Assembly (NCBI GenBank): GCA_026874595.1 | Contig: CM049313.1 | Coordinates: 26,840,008-26,904,007 of the forward strand | From: Sipunculus nudus | Taxonomy: Eukaryota > Annelida > Sipuncula > Golfingiida > Sipunculidae | DNA length: 64,000 nt | Direction of reading: 5' to 3' | Part shown: one piece after another, positions 1 through 11,935 of the stretch | Position numbering within the stretch: position 1 is the first letter of the stretch | Layout of the letters: every line of letters starts with the position of its first letter | Made by a program: the position numbers and the translations under genes | Notes under the pieces: generated by a model | Database searches by the model: none | Seen by the model: only the letters and a program-made list of their open reading frames with translations | What the model was told of the DNA's origin: nothing

Positions 1-80
1 CATTTTCGCGATAGATGGCGCTTCAATCGCAGATGTAAATGAACAAACCTTGCCCCTGCTGATATCTTGTCTTCACTGCT

Positions 81-170
81 CACTTAGTAGCGTGTAGGGT
101 TCCAAGTCTAGAGATCGTAGGTTCGATTCCTGATTCAGGTGACTTCTGATGCTTAGTAGTTGTTTATGTT
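81..170 (+). repeat. tRNA-derived SINE-like fragment
   Basis: A perfect RNA polymerase III B-box (GGTTCGATTCC) lies at 120-130 and an A-box-like match (TAGCGTGTAGG) at 88-98, about 32 bp upstream. This spacing is normal for a tRNA or tRNA-derived SINE head. The flanks do not pair as an acceptor stem, so it is not called as a tRNA gene. The 3' limit is uncertain because no tail or target duplication was found. Confidence 0.45.
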
Positions 171-1810
171 AGAAGAGTTGAGTGTAGGGACATCTACAGG
201 GAAAAGTAGGAGTTAAAATAGGGAATGAGAGGATACAGTTTTATTTATATTTTCATGTTCCTCTGTAGAAGCGTAGCCCACGTTCTATAGTGGCTCTGGA
301 ATTTTAAATAACCATGTACCGTACATGTATAACCAAATGGGCATAACTATAGTCTGTCCCATGTTTTTTTGCGATAATTATTTTAAGAATATTCTTTAAA
401 AATGCCTTTTGGCCTGAGGTAGAAAAACAGATATTGGCCATTTTTGTGTTACGTATAGTTATATATCATGTAAAATGTATTTACTTTGCGACTCTTTTGC
501 ATTATTTATGCTGAAATACAGTGGATAGCGTCTTCCCGGTACTACTGGACAGAACATACCTCCATGGTACAATTTCCATGTCTATGGCTGTGTTTGGTGT
601 TTGTCAGACAACAGTGACATCACAGTGATCGCTCGCGGGTTATCTTCAATTGACTGATGTCATAAGTTTGACTGGCTTGTTCATAATCAGTTCTCAGGCA
701 AGGAATAAGTCAATGTAAATGCTGTAACATATTTTGTCAAATTTTGAATTATTTTTCTTATTCAAAGCAAGGTAAGGCATTACTTTTTACACAGGTAGTC
801 GGGGGGGAATTGCTCCTGCAACCTTTGGACAAGAAAGGTTTACACTGCTTCACTTGTATTAAGAATTATCCCAAAAAAACATGCCGATACGGGTACTCAG
901 GGACGAACTATACTAAACTATAGTCTGTTCCATGCAGTACACCAGGGGTAGCCCGATTGAATCGGACTCTAAGACAAAAACTCTTTATCTTGAGTCCGAT
1001 AACCATACAGTGCAAGTTCCTGGAATATAAGCTTGGTCCTGGCTTATAGACCTGTTACGCATAAATCAACTGCTAAATATTGCTTAATGGAAAGGCGCAG
1101 GCCTAATATCCTAGTGCAAGGCAGTCAGTATACATTTTATGGTTTCAGTCCTGACTAATTTTTAAGGGACATAACCAGGAGCAATATTATGCCTATTCTT
1201 TCACACTATCAGTTCAGTTTTGCTATAATCAAAAGTTTCCCAGCAAAACTACCCCAACATACAGTCTCTGTACCTTGCATACAGCTTTTTAACACTTTGT
1301 TATGGGTCTGCGTGTTTGTAAACACAGTCTACATGTGTCTGTTTACCATAACAAGGCCATGCCTTAACCCACAGTGTTTCAACCTGCGGGAACATGTATT
1401 ACATTTTTGGGCTAAGTCAGTCAGGGCCTCTCCTGATTGACCTGTTGTGGCCGGGCTATACAGGCGCTGTGTTTATGTTGACACCTTTGATCGTGCCCTA
1501 TCCACTGTTTTTTGCACTCGTTTACAGGAGTAAGCAAACGGATTTGCGGCAATATTTTGGCAGGTACAAATTTATTTTCAAGGAAAGAATCTATTTTTGG
1601 TGTTAATTCAACATGCTTTATAGGTGACTGGGCCCCTTAAATAAAATTATAACTATTATTAGGAAGATACCAGGTTTTTATCTCAGAGTCTGATTCATTC
1701 GGGCCACAAGTTTAGTTGGGAGAGTGGCGAACAGTCGCATGTGCACTTGAATACCCCACTTGGAGCCTCCCTGACTTGAGGGACTGAGAGCCAGAATTTA
1801 GTTACACCTT
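171..1810. other. Sparse AT-rich sequence, no gene recognised
   Basis: No coding region with plausible homology is visible; open frames here are short and unrelated to known families. A 9-bp inverted repeat (ATCGGACTC at 961-969, GAGTCCGAT at 992-1000) and two similar short segments near 344-362 and 915-933 (AACTATAGTCTGT) suggest old repeat remnants. MSH3 exon 1 could lie here or upstream, but no PCNA-interacting-motif exon was recognised. Confidence 0.4.
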
Positions 1811-1920
1811 AGTTACACCTTCTAAACCTTGAGCATCAAGTATCATGATCACCTTTCCCTGTACTGCCAGACCCACGTTGCATGCAAAATGCACAGATTT
1901 TTCAAAAGCTAATGGAAGTG

Positions 1921-3135
1921 TCAGAGTCACCTTTCTCTGTCTCATTTACACATGGAGCATCCAGTGTCAAAATCACCTTTCTCTGTCTCATTTACACCTT
2001 GAACATCCAGTGTCATAATCACATTTCTCTGTCTCATTTACACCTGGAACATCTAGTGTCATAATCACCTTTCTTTGTCTCTTCTACACCTTGAACATCA
2101 AGTGTCATAATCACCTTTCTCTGTCTCATCTACACCTTGAACATCTAGTGTCATAATCACCTTTCTCTGTCTTTTCTACACCTTGAACATCCAGTGTCAT
2201 CATCACCTTTCTCTGTCTCATCTACACCTTGAACATCTAGTGTCATAATCACCTTTCTCTGTCTCATCTACACCTTGAACATCTAGTGTTATCATCACCT
2301 TTCTCTGTCTCATCTACACCTTGAACATCTAGTGTCATCATCACCTTTCTTTGTCTCATCTACATCTTGAACATCCAGTGTCATTATCAACTTTCTCTGT
2401 CTCTTCTACACCTTGAACACCCAGCCTCATCATCATTTTTCTTTGTCTCATCTACACCTTGAACATCCAGTGTAATAATCACCTTTCTTTGTCTCATTTT
2501 CACCTGAAGCATTTAGTTTCATAATTACCTTTCTCTGTCTGATATACACCTTGAAAGTCAAGTGTAATAATCACCTTTCTTTGCTCTCATTTACACCTGA
2601 AGCATCCAGTGTCATCAGCACCTTTGTCTCTCTCATGTACACCTTGAACATCCAGTGTCATGATCACCTTTGTCTCTCTCATGTACACCTTGAACATCCA
2701 GTGTCATGATCACCTTTGTCTCTCTCATCTGCACCTTGAACATCCAGTGTCATCATCACCTTTGTCTCTCTCATCTACACCTTGAACATCCAGTGTCATC
2801 ATCACCTTTGTCTCTCTCATCTACACCTCGAACATCCAGTGTCATCATCACCTTTCTTAGGCTCTTTAAACCTGGAGCATCTAGTGTCATAACCACCTTT
2901 CCCTGTCTCATTAACACCTAGAAAATCAGTGTCATCATCACCTTTCTTTGTCTCTTCTACACCTTGAACGTCCAGTGTCATCATCACCTTTCTCTGTCTC
3001 CTCTACACCTTGAACATCCAGTGTCATAATCACCTTTCTCTGTCTCATCTACACCTTGAACGTCCAGTGTCATCATCACCTTTCTCTGTCTCCTCTACAC
3101 CTTGAACATCCAGTGTCATAAACCCCTTTCTCTGT
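1921..3135. repeat. 46-bp minisatellite array, about 26 copies
   Basis: Tandem head-to-tail units of about 46 bp with a core such as ATCACCTTTCTCTGTCTCAT followed by CTACACCTTGAACATC and CAGTGTCATA. Units differ by a few substitutions, for example CTCTG versus TTTGTC and CATCCAG versus CATCTAG, and runs of alike neighbours suggest local duplications. The array ends about 150 bp upstream of an MSH3 exon and lies in its preceding intron. Reading frames through it are artefacts of the repeat. Confidence 0.93.
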
Positions 3136-3283
3136 GTAAGTGTCACCTAGACCTGAAGCTGAACCAGGTAGTGTCCAAGTTTGCTGTTTGATGTGACTAG
3201 CCCAGAAATATGTAGTTTCAAATCAGGTGACATATATGTGGAAATAATACATTTGGAATGTTTCTGTGCCATTGGTGTTTCAG

Positions 3284-3871
3284 AAAAGGAAGAAGGACCA
3301 GCCACACAGCATTGATGTAAAAGTGAAGAAGAGTAGAAGGAGAGAAGATGATGAAGGTGCTGCTATGGACATGGCAACAGAAACAGGACCTGTCATCAAA
3401 GACAGCCTGTCAGCAGAGAGCACTTCTAGCAAAATTTGTTTATCTCAAACCACTTTTAATAAATTACATAAATTTTCTTATGAATCATGCTGTAGACATC
3501 AAGAAGATGTGTCAAACTTTTCTCATGCACCTTTACAGAAGGTTTTGTGTAAAGTTACTAATCAACAAAAACATCCAGTTATTGTGAACAAGGAGGGTTG
3601 TACAAGTCCCTCTGAGCTGACTGATTGTGGGATTGGTCATGTAAGGAGACCTGACTCTGAGACAAAGAAGCCAGATACACCTACTGGACAAGTATCTCCC
3701 AGCCTACCCGACAGCTCATCACATCGATCACACGGAGAAGCTGTAAGGAAAGTGAAGTGTAAATACACTCCATTAGAGCAGCAGTTCCTAGATATAAAGT
3801 CACAACATCCTGATGTGCTCCTGTTTGTGGAGTGTGGCTACAAGTACAGGTTCTTCAGAGAAGATGCAGAG
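3284..3871 (+). CDS. MSH3: MSH3 internal exon: variable N-terminus and start of mismatch-binding domain
   Basis: Encodes 196 residues of MutS homologue 3, the partner of MSH2 in the nuclear MutSbeta complex that recognises insertion/deletion loops. Residues 1-155 are polar, low in complexity and probably disordered, with Lys/Arg clusters at the start. From residue 161 ([12 protein letters not shown]) the sequence enters MutS domain I, including GYKYRFF at residues 185-191, where MSH3 proteins carry Tyr-Lys in place of the Phe-X-Glu mispair motif of MutS and MSH6. The exon opens after TTTCAG and closes at GCAGAG before GTAAAC, phase 0 at both ends. The acceptor was preferred over an internal ATG at 3365 because the open frame and basic sequence begin at the splice site. 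The residue before EDAE is Arg, where vertebrate MSH3 has Gly. The following intron is 14.9 kb and consists mainly of transposable elements. Confidence 0.9.
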
Positions 3872-4093
3872 GTAAACTGTCAAGATGAGTATATACACAA
3901 TCTGGATAATTGAGGTGCTAATATAAATAAACATGTACACTGTTGTGCTTGTCAGGGTGCATCTGTACACTTTAGCTGATCGAGATCCACATCTTCACTG
4001 TAGAATTAAAGTGCACATGTATGTTGTCTGCTCAATTTAGGTGCTTTAATTGGTCCAGATACTGTATATGAAAGTCTGTAATACTGACTTTTA
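3872..4093. other. Start of MSH3 intron, no feature recognised
   Basis: Sequence after the splice donor GTAAAC. It contains no recognised coding or repeat structure before the family E 5' end at 4094. Confidence 0.5.
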
Positions 4094-4557
4094 AGCGAAC
4101 CTGTGAGCTTATACGATGGATGTCGTCCGTCGTCCATTGTCTGTACATTAACCCATACTATCTCAAAAACGGCAGGAGCTAACATCACCAATTTTTATGC
4201 AAAAAATTAGTCATCTAAAAAACTCTATCTAATTTTGCTTATTTTTTGGCTATGTGCATTTTCTTTAAAACCTTTAAAAATCTTCTTCTGCGAAACTGTT
4301 CAGCTAAATTGTCCAATATTTCAAAGAAATGATTCCTGGAACAATCTCTCTCAAGTTTGTTCAAATGGTTTAAGTTACATTGTTTTTTGGCCGAGTTACA
4401 GGAAGTTGACCTTGGTCATCTGCCCAAAAAAGCATACTAAAATTACAGTCTCAGAAATGGCTGGAGCTATCATCACCAAATTTTATGCTAATATTGGTCA
4501 CAAATTGAGGTATTGGTGGTGCCACCTGTTTCGACCTTTTCTGTACAGGGGTCATCA
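4094..4557 (+). mobile_element. Family E (Helentron-like) element, 5' part only
   Basis: Begins with AGCGAACCTGTGAGCTTA after a T-rich stretch and carries a short GTCC-type tract (CGTCCGTCGTCC). Its body closely follows the family E copies at 19318 and 31081, for example AACCCATACTATCT and GGAGCTATCATCACC. Homology stops at GTCATCAT near 4557, where the sequence continues as the interior of family A. No family E 3' end follows nearby. Confidence 0.75.
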
Positions 4558-5590
4558 TAATGCACTTTGTAAAATATCAGGAAAAATATTTACTCACTTA
4601 ACATGAAAATTTCTGAAGCTAGAGATTTTTTTTTTCAATTATACAACTATGTTTAAATGAGATTCAATTGTATACCCAAAATTAGATCTGATCATTGTAA
4701 TTTTTTTAAGTTATTAGCTTAAAAAAAATCAGTACCTTAAATTTTGCTCATCTTTGAACATGACGTTTTTTTCTTATGAGTACTGTTTTACATCATGTAA
4801 ACATAAGTATTTAATTTGTTTGAATCTGAAATTTGAAAATAAAAGCTTGAAAATTAGGCTAGTTATTGAATTTTTCTTGAGGGTCTATTGTAGTCACTTT
4901 GTTTGTCCAGATGCAGGCAGCCCACTCCTGGTCACTAGAAGTCAGCTGTGCCAGGGTTCCTGATTTGTTACAGTCACTGGGGGAGATCCTGCTTTGACAG
5001 GTGTACAGTTATTCTCATAACTCCACCAACCCCCCCCCCCCCCCCAACCCTACCCACACCATGTGCTATGCAGTAATTGTTATTGTTTGCACTGATTTTG
5101 TTAATTGAAATGCTGTTTCAACTCCAATATACAAAACTTTCCTTGAAAAAGTAATTCAAGGAGTAATCTGGAAGTTGCCATGTTTGGTTAATGTAGCATT
5201 TTAAAGATATCAATTTTCTTTTAAATGATTTTAACCAATTAGAATAGAATAAGACCCATCAGTATGCAAAAATTTATAAAATATAAAGCAAATTATGGAT
5301 AAATAAAGGCACAATTTAAAATTGTGAAATCTGAATCAAGTATTATTTTTAGATATTTATTGTTTTGCAAATTTAAAAGATATATAATTGTGGTAAAAAA
5401 TAAATATATACATTTGCATGCATGATGTGTTGTTATATGACAAGATTGAGATTTATGATGATGCAATTTAGATTTATGAATCAACTTTTAGATTCAGATA
5501 TATATGTTATATTGGAAATGTATAGAAATATAAACTTTTAAAAAAATTGATGTGGTAAAAAAATGAGGATCTAATACAAACATTTATTCA
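4558..5590 (+). mobile_element. Family A interior (subfamily 1)
   Basis: Matches the interiors of family A copies at 15146 and 25015: AATGCACTTTGTAAAA, CTTAACATGAAAATT, GAAGCTAGAGATTTTTTT, then ACCTTAAATTTTGC and TTTTCTTATGAGTACTG. The family A 5' end is missing; the segment is joined to a family E 5' end at 4557. A C16 homopolymer lies at about 5030-5045. Confidence 0.65.
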
Positions 5591-7255
5591 TTATTTTCCT
5601 GCCTCAGCAGAAATGGCGATCAGGCTTTGTGTGCCTGTATTTATAATCAGACGTGTTGCAAATCCCACCATCCCCCCCCCCCCCCCTCTGCTGCCATTGA
5701 TTCCTTTGGGCCTGGAATCTTCTAAATATAAAAGCTCAAGTATCTGAACAACTAATGATGCATTGATCACCTTGATTTTTTGCATGGATATTGATCATGA
5801 AGTGTTACATCAGTTATTGCAGACTGGTGGCGCCAACTGTATTTTTTTTATTTTTTAGGATTTTTTTCTCTATTTTTGAGACCTTAAAAGATGTGGTCAT
5901 TTGTTAACAGGGCACAAATCATAACCGCTGGACCTGGAATCTTCTAACTACACATTCAGAGAGGTCAATAAAAAGTCTCCTTGGAAACCTGGAATTAGGT
6001 CTCTGTCACCCATATTCTTCAAGCTATGGGGCTCTGAAGTACCCCCCAGAATAATGAAAAATTTGATACAAAAGCTCAAGTTTCTGAACAACTAATGCAT
6101 TGATCACCATGATTCTTTGCATGGATATTGATCATGGAGTGTTTCATTTCTTTCTGCAGACTGGTGGTGCCACCTGTATTTTTTTCGATTTTTAACGATT
6201 TTTTTTTCTTTATTTTTGAGACCTTAAAAGATGCGGTGCTCTGTTTACAGGGCACAAATTGTGACCGTTGGACCTGGAATCTTCTAACTCTACATCCAGA
6301 GAGGTCAATCAAAAGTTTTCTTGGAAACCTTGAATTAGGTCTCTGTTACCCATATCCTCCGAGCTATTGGGCTCCAAAGTATCCCCCCAGAATAATGAAA
6401 AATTTGATACAAAAGCTCAAGTATCTGAACAACTAAAGCATTTATCACCATAATTTTTTGCATGCATATTCCTCATGGAGTGTTTCATCAGTTCTTGTAG
6501 ACTGGTGGCACCACCTGGATTTTTTAAAAGTTTTGACACATTTTTTTTCTCTATTTTTGAGACCTTCAAAGATGCGGTCGTCCATTAAAAAGACACAAAT
6601 TGATCCTAGAATCTTCTAACTTGACATCCAGGGAGGTCTTTGAAAATATCCTTGGAAACTTGAAATTAGGTATCTGTTACCCATATACTCTGAGCTATGG
6701 GGCTTATAAGCACCCCCAGCATAATTCAAAATTTGATACCAAAGCAGGGCACAAATCATAACCATTGGACCTGAAATCTTCTAACTTAAAATCCAGGGAG
6801 GTCCATGAAAAGTCTCCTTGGAAACGTGAAATTAGGTCTCTGTTACCTATATTTTCTGAGCTATGGGGCTTATAAGCACACCTCAGAATAATTGAAAATT
6901 TGATACCAAAGCAGGGCACAAATCATAACCATTGGGCTCAGAATCTTCTAACTTGATATCCGGAGAGTTCCTCAAAAGTTCTCCAGATAAGCCTGAAATT
7001 TGGTCACTGTGACCTATATTCTCAGGGTTTTTGGGTATGTTTGAGCACCCCAGAAATAATGCATAATACACACAAATTGCCAGATTCCTCAGGAAAGGCT
7101 GGTTGGATTGTTATCAAATTTGTTGTGCTTATGGGTCTTGATGAACTTAAGCTAATATACATGAACAATGATGGCACCTACATTATCTTAATTAGTTGCC
7201 TGTGTAAGGACATTTTGTCAGTCGGCTAAGCGTTATGAGCTATGGGTCACTTGTT
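5591..7255 (+). mobile_element. Family A tandem-unit region with 3' terminus
   Basis: Several copies of an approximately 339-bp unit are seen (landmark GAGACCTTAAAAGATG at 5877 and 6216, then 6560). Each contains GGCACAAATC, GGACCTGGAATCTTC, AGGTCTCTGTTACCCATAT, CCCCAGAATAAT and a GGTGGTGCCACC-type palindrome. Shorter degenerate units follow. The end CAGTCGGCTAAGCG ... TATGGGTCACTTGTT is a decayed form of the family A 3' terminus. Open frames across the units are not genes. Confidence 0.8.
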
Positions 7256-7429
7256 ATTACAGCTGTGTAAAATTTTTTAATTTAAAAAATAATTGGATTA
7301 GAAAAAATTAAGATCTAATTTTGAACATATTCTTGCCTCAGGAGAATGGAACATAAAGTGATCAGCTCTGTCTGTCCATCATCTTTAAATATATATTACC
7401 ATCTAAGAATTCCATACTAAGTAAGTTTC

Positions 7430-9285
7430 AGTGTGTGCCAGAAGCTCATGTTGCCAAAATTTTTTCAACCATTGCTTGTAAAAGCTGCGACTTAGACCCA
7501 TTGCCTACTGATCTTTTTAAGAAGGTAACTCGCTTGCTTTGTCCATTGGTAAGTGCAATCATTAAAAAGTGGTTAGCTACTTGGGCAATTTCCTGAGGAT
7601 AACAAGGTAGCATTAGTAAATCCTCTGATCAAGAAATGTAATTTAGACCCAGAAATTTTGAAGAACTATCAACCTGTGTCAAATTTGCCATTTGAATCAA
7701 AGGTCCTGGAAAAGTGGTGGCTTTACAGATTTGCAGTTATTAGGAAAATAATGACTTGTTAGAACCAAATCAATCTGCATATAGGAAAGGGCACTGTACA
7801 GAGACAACCTTAGCACGTATTCAGACTGATATACTATGCGCCCTTGGTCAAAATAAGGCAGTTTTGTTAATCCTGTTAGATCTCTCTACAGCTTTTGATA
7901 CAATTGATCATGACTGTATGATAAGAACACTGCAGCAGCTTTGATTTAGAGACACTGTTTTGAAATAGTTTTTGTCATATACCAGAAACCGTTCCCAAAT
8001 TGTGAAGATAAAGGGCAAGGACTCTAGAGCAAAACAATTAAATTGTGGGATACTACAAGGCTCAGTCCGTGGACCTATTTTATTTACAATATATACATCA
8101 TCCCTTGGTTCCCTTCTTCATCAAAATTCAATCAACTATCATTTTTATGCAGATGATACACAGTTATATGTAGCATTCAAATCTGGTAAACTTGACAATA
8201 CCATTCACCAGATGGAATTTTGTGTTTCAACTGTACAAAAGTGGATGAGCCAGCATTAATTGAAAATGAATGATGAAAAAACAGAAGCCATATTAATTGC
8301 ACATAAACATTTAGTAAGAGAAATTGGTTAACCCACACTTCACATTGACTCGCATCAAATTACACCATCATTGAAAGAAAGAAATATTGGTGTTATTTTT
8401 TATTCACATGCATCCATGAAAGCCCTTATAATGGCAGTCTGCAAGGATTCATATATACATATTCATAATATCTGTAAAATAAGAAAGTTTGTGAACAGAG
8501 AGTCTTTGGAGCAAATAGTTCATTCTTTTATTTCTTCTAAATTAGATTTTTGCAATGCGCTCTTGTGTAGAACTCCCTTATCATTAACAAATCAACTGGA
8601 AATTATACAGAATGCTGCAGCAAGGATTATTACGGGTGCTTCAAACTCAGATTATATTACACCAATTTTGTATTCTCAGCATTGGCTGCCCATTGTGCAA
8701 AGGGTAAAATTCAAAATGTTAATTCTTGTGTATAAGGCAATAAATTATTTAACTCCTCTTTACCTGCAAGAGCTTATTCACAGTTATACTCCATTAAGAA
8801 GCCTTTGGTCAGCAGCTAAAAACTTACTGATCGTGCCTTTTACCAAATTGTATTGTGTACCAAATGGGGCATTCAGTGTTGTTGGCCGGAAACTGTTGAA
8901 TGACCTACCAGATTCTCTAAGAGAAGCCACCAGTCTCTCAGAATTTAAAAGTAAATTAAAAACATATTTGTTTATGGAATATTTTTATGCCTAGCCATTT
9001 TGTAGGTTGTTAAATATTTTATACTATTGATAGTGAAATGTTTGAACATTTTAGTGGAATTATGATAGTTTTAACAGATAATTGAACTATTGGTTTTTAT
9101 ATGCCTTATTTAAAACTGTAAGCTTCTGAATGTAATATTTCAGTCAACTGGACTTTAATTTCATATTCTTACAAAAGTATGTTTAATGATTGCTGATTGT
9201 ATTCTAGTTATGTAACAGCATTTTAGAGCATTTATCATCATGGATTTTATGCTTTACAAAATAAATTATTATTATTATTATTATT
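7430..9285 (+). mobile_element. CR1-like non-LTR retrotransposon, 5'-truncated and decayed
   Basis: Encodes the reverse-transcriptase half of a CR1/L2-type LINE. Recognisable pieces, in order: KSCDLDPLPTDLFK around 7475-7520; the palm segment LLDLSTAFDTIDHD around 7876; GILQGSVRGPILF; the catalytic YADDTQLY near 8149; and the family-typical C-terminal region with NAAARIITG, HWLPIVQRVKFK and LPDSLREATSLSEFKSKLK, ending at 8994. Stop codons and frameshifts (for example at 7942 and 8257) divide it into three main frames. The endonuclease is absent. It ends in an (ATT)n tail at about 9265-9285, as expected of a LINE 3' end. It is a dead copy lying within family A sequence. Confidence 0.88.
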
Positions 9286-9286
9286 G

Positions 9287-9829
9287 ATTATGAAATTATT
9301 CCTATAAGCACTGTTGAAATAACTTTCATTTATGCTGTATATGGATGGATTAAAGCTATTAAAGTCTGAAATTTGAAATCAACTTGTATATTCATTTGCA
9401 CCACCATTCCTTGCACCTGTGGACTGGGGACATCAGTTATATTTCAACTGTATAGATTTTATAAAATAAAAAAATACATATATCTAATATAATATATTAT
9501 AAAAATTAATAGACCCAATTGAACAAATGTGTAAACTACTGGACTGTCAACAATTTATCAAAAAGCCAACCACTGATCATGGTAATAATATACATCTTAT
9601 GTTCACAAACTGCTCGCATGCTTCAATTATAACATAAAGAAATGCATGGTCTGGTCACAAAATATTATTTGCAACAATTTCTTACTCATCAAAACAAATC
9701 AATCATGTCAACCAGCCATGGCCTATATTACATTTTCCTCTTAGACTTTATCTCTATTTGATATTATTTTAGATTTTTACCTTCAATGTCAACTTTAGCT
9801 GAGGACAGTTACCCATGGGTCCCTTGTTT
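9287..9829 (+). mobile_element. Family A 3' remnant
   Basis: AT-rich sequence ending in the family A terminal motif: TTTAGCTGAGGACAG, then TACCCATGGGTCCCTTGTTT. It resembles the ends at 13139 and 16794. It is probably the 3' part of the element interrupted by the LINE at 7430-9285. Confidence 0.6.
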
Positions 9830-10121
9830 TAGATATTTGCTACATTTTGGATATTGTATTCTATCACAGTGGGTTACAATGATTAAAGTGCACATTAAAT
9901 TTTGTTCACAAAGTGGTGTCTTGCCGTAAAAGTGTGGATGTTCATAAGATGTGGAATTCCTTACTTCAGAAGAGTAAAAACTTTGTATTCTTGTCACAAG
10001 GTGTGAAATTGAATATAATTTCAGTATTAAATTATAGCTGAGATAGTAATTAGCATAATTAAATTGTTTCTCCTCCATCCAACCAACATTGTTTATACCT
10101 GATTTGAACAGGGGATTTTTT
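9830..10121. other. Intronic sequence, nothing recognised
   Basis: AT-rich sequence between a family A 3' end and the next family A 5' end. No coding, RNA or repeat signature was identified. Confidence 0.4.
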
Positions 10122-10442
10122 AGCTCAGCTGACTTTCAGTCATGCTGGGCTATAGCGATGGGTCTTTGTCCTTTGTCCTTCCGTCTGTCCGTCCGGCCGT
10201 CCGTTAGCAGGGCACAATCGTAACCGTAGGGGCTAGGGCCATGAACCCTATGCAGTCTAAGAGGTCCTAAAAAGATCTCCTTGCAAACCTGAAATTAGGT
10301 CACTGCGACCTATATTCTCAAAGTTATGGGGTGTGTTTGCACCCCCCCAGAAATAATTCTTTTAGCCAAAATTTTCATTCCAAACCTTCCATCTTTCACG
10401 TACAGCTCACCTACCAACAGGGGAAGAACCATAATTATTTTG

Positions 10443-10887
10443 AGGTCACAAGGTCAAAGGTCAAGGTCACAGAACCAACTTCTTTGAAAAGCCTGTGGAT
10501 GCATTTTAAGCCAAACCTTTCATCCCAATTCTTTGATCTTTCACATATAGCTCACCTACTAAGTGGGAGAAGAATCCTATAGATGTTGAGGTCACAAGGT
10601 CAAAGGTCAGGGTCACAGGATCCACTTCTTTGAAAAGGTTGTGGACACTTTTCAAGCTAGACCTTTCATTCCAAACCTTTCAGCACTGATATCGCTTTTC
10701 TGCCAACAGGGGAATAGACCTGTTGATTTTGAGGTCAAAGGTCAAGTTCACAGCACCCTCTTCTTGCGTGGAGTCATTTTCAGGCAAACTTTTCAATCTA
10801 TACTTTCCATCTGTCATGTATGGCTTACCTGCCAATAGGGGAAGAAGCCTATTGATGTTGAGTTCAAAAGGTCAAAGGTCAAGGTCA
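10443..10887 (+). promoter_or_regulatory. Array of AGGTCA nuclear-receptor-type half-sites
   Basis: Four clusters at one position of the internal unit. At 10443-10469 there are four AGGTCA hexamers in 27 bp, spaced 2, 1 and 0 bp (DR2-DR1-DR0). At 10589-10615 the same arrangement ends in GGGTCA. At 10732-10750 there is AGGTCA, one base, AGGTCA, then AGTTCA. At 10861-10887 AGTTCA is followed by three AGGTCA. Related clusters occur near 11043, 11190 and 12240. AGGTCA direct repeats are the established binding sites of RXR, COUP-TF and HNF4-type receptors; binding here is inference. Confidence 0.5.
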
Positions 10888-11935
10888 CAATATTGTTCTA
10901 AATGCTTGTGAACATATTTCAAGTGAAACTGTTCAACCCAAACCTTCAGTCTTTCACATATGCCACATCTATGCATCACTGAATGTGATTCAAACTTCAT
11001 ATTTATGGGTCTCTTTGCATGAAGAAATAACTAATTGATTTTGAGGTCAGCTGGTCAGGAGGTTAAAGGTTGCAGGTCTAAGTTATTCACTGGTTGGTTG
11101 CCAAGTAATTACACCCGGCCAGATGTAAGTGGTTAGTATTTACCCATCATTTAGAAAGAATCCAGTTGATATGTGGGCAAAAGGCCAAGGTCATAGGTCA
11201 GGGATGTTCACAATAACTTATTTTGTAGACCATCTCTATTTTTCTTGTACATATAACCATTGCACTCCAACTGGTACATCTCACTGTGTGGCTGTAATTG
11301 TGAGTGATGCTGGTGACATATGACTCTCTTTTGTATCAGCCTGTTAAGTGATAAGGCTGAGTGATAAATACCTCTTTACTGCATAACAAAAACACTGTTG
11401 CCGGAATGCTTCAGCCAGGCATTAAGACTGTGAGAGTATAGTATTAAGGTTTAGCTACTGATTTATAAGATGATGGGAACATTTTGCAGTTTATTTTATG
11501 GAATCATAGCAATAAACTTAGTTTCCTAGATATCTGAATATTTTTATATAAATCACCAGATATAAAAGCAAATGTTTGTTCTCATAATATGTGGATGTGT
11601 ACCTGGATTTAGGATGGTTTTTTTTTTATTACAAGACCTTTAATCATGCTTTCTGCATTTCTTTTCTTTAAGATTTTGCAGTTTACCTACCCTGCTGATC
11701 CCATTGAAAAGCAGAGTGATAATAAAAAATATTGGACTTACACTTTTTACATTTGCATATCTATAAATCTAATATGAGGGCCTGAAAATGCCTTTTGAAT
11801 TGTTTTGGACATTCATTACTGTAACATCCTTTGTGATATCAAATGTCAGACTTGTCAGAAATCCATTATGTCTGCCAGTTAGCCACCTTAGAAATCCTTT
11901 TGTCAGTGCAGTTTCAGTGATTTTTAGCTCAGCTG

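Noticed and set aside
81-170. Functional tRNA gene
   Set aside because: A and B boxes are present, but acceptor and anticodon stems do not pair; a SINE-like remnant fits better.
1189-1606. Overlapping open frames of 83 and 70 codons as a possible MSH3 first exon
   Set aside because: No PCNA-binding motif, no conserved sequence, and composition no different from noncoding surroundings.
1921-3135. Regularly spaced repeats resembling a CRISPR array
   Set aside because: Units are contiguous tandem repeats without unique spacers, in an intron of an animal gene; it is a minisatellite.
9809-10078. 89-codon frame on the - strand
   Set aside because: AT-rich, no homology recognised, overlaps a family A terminus.
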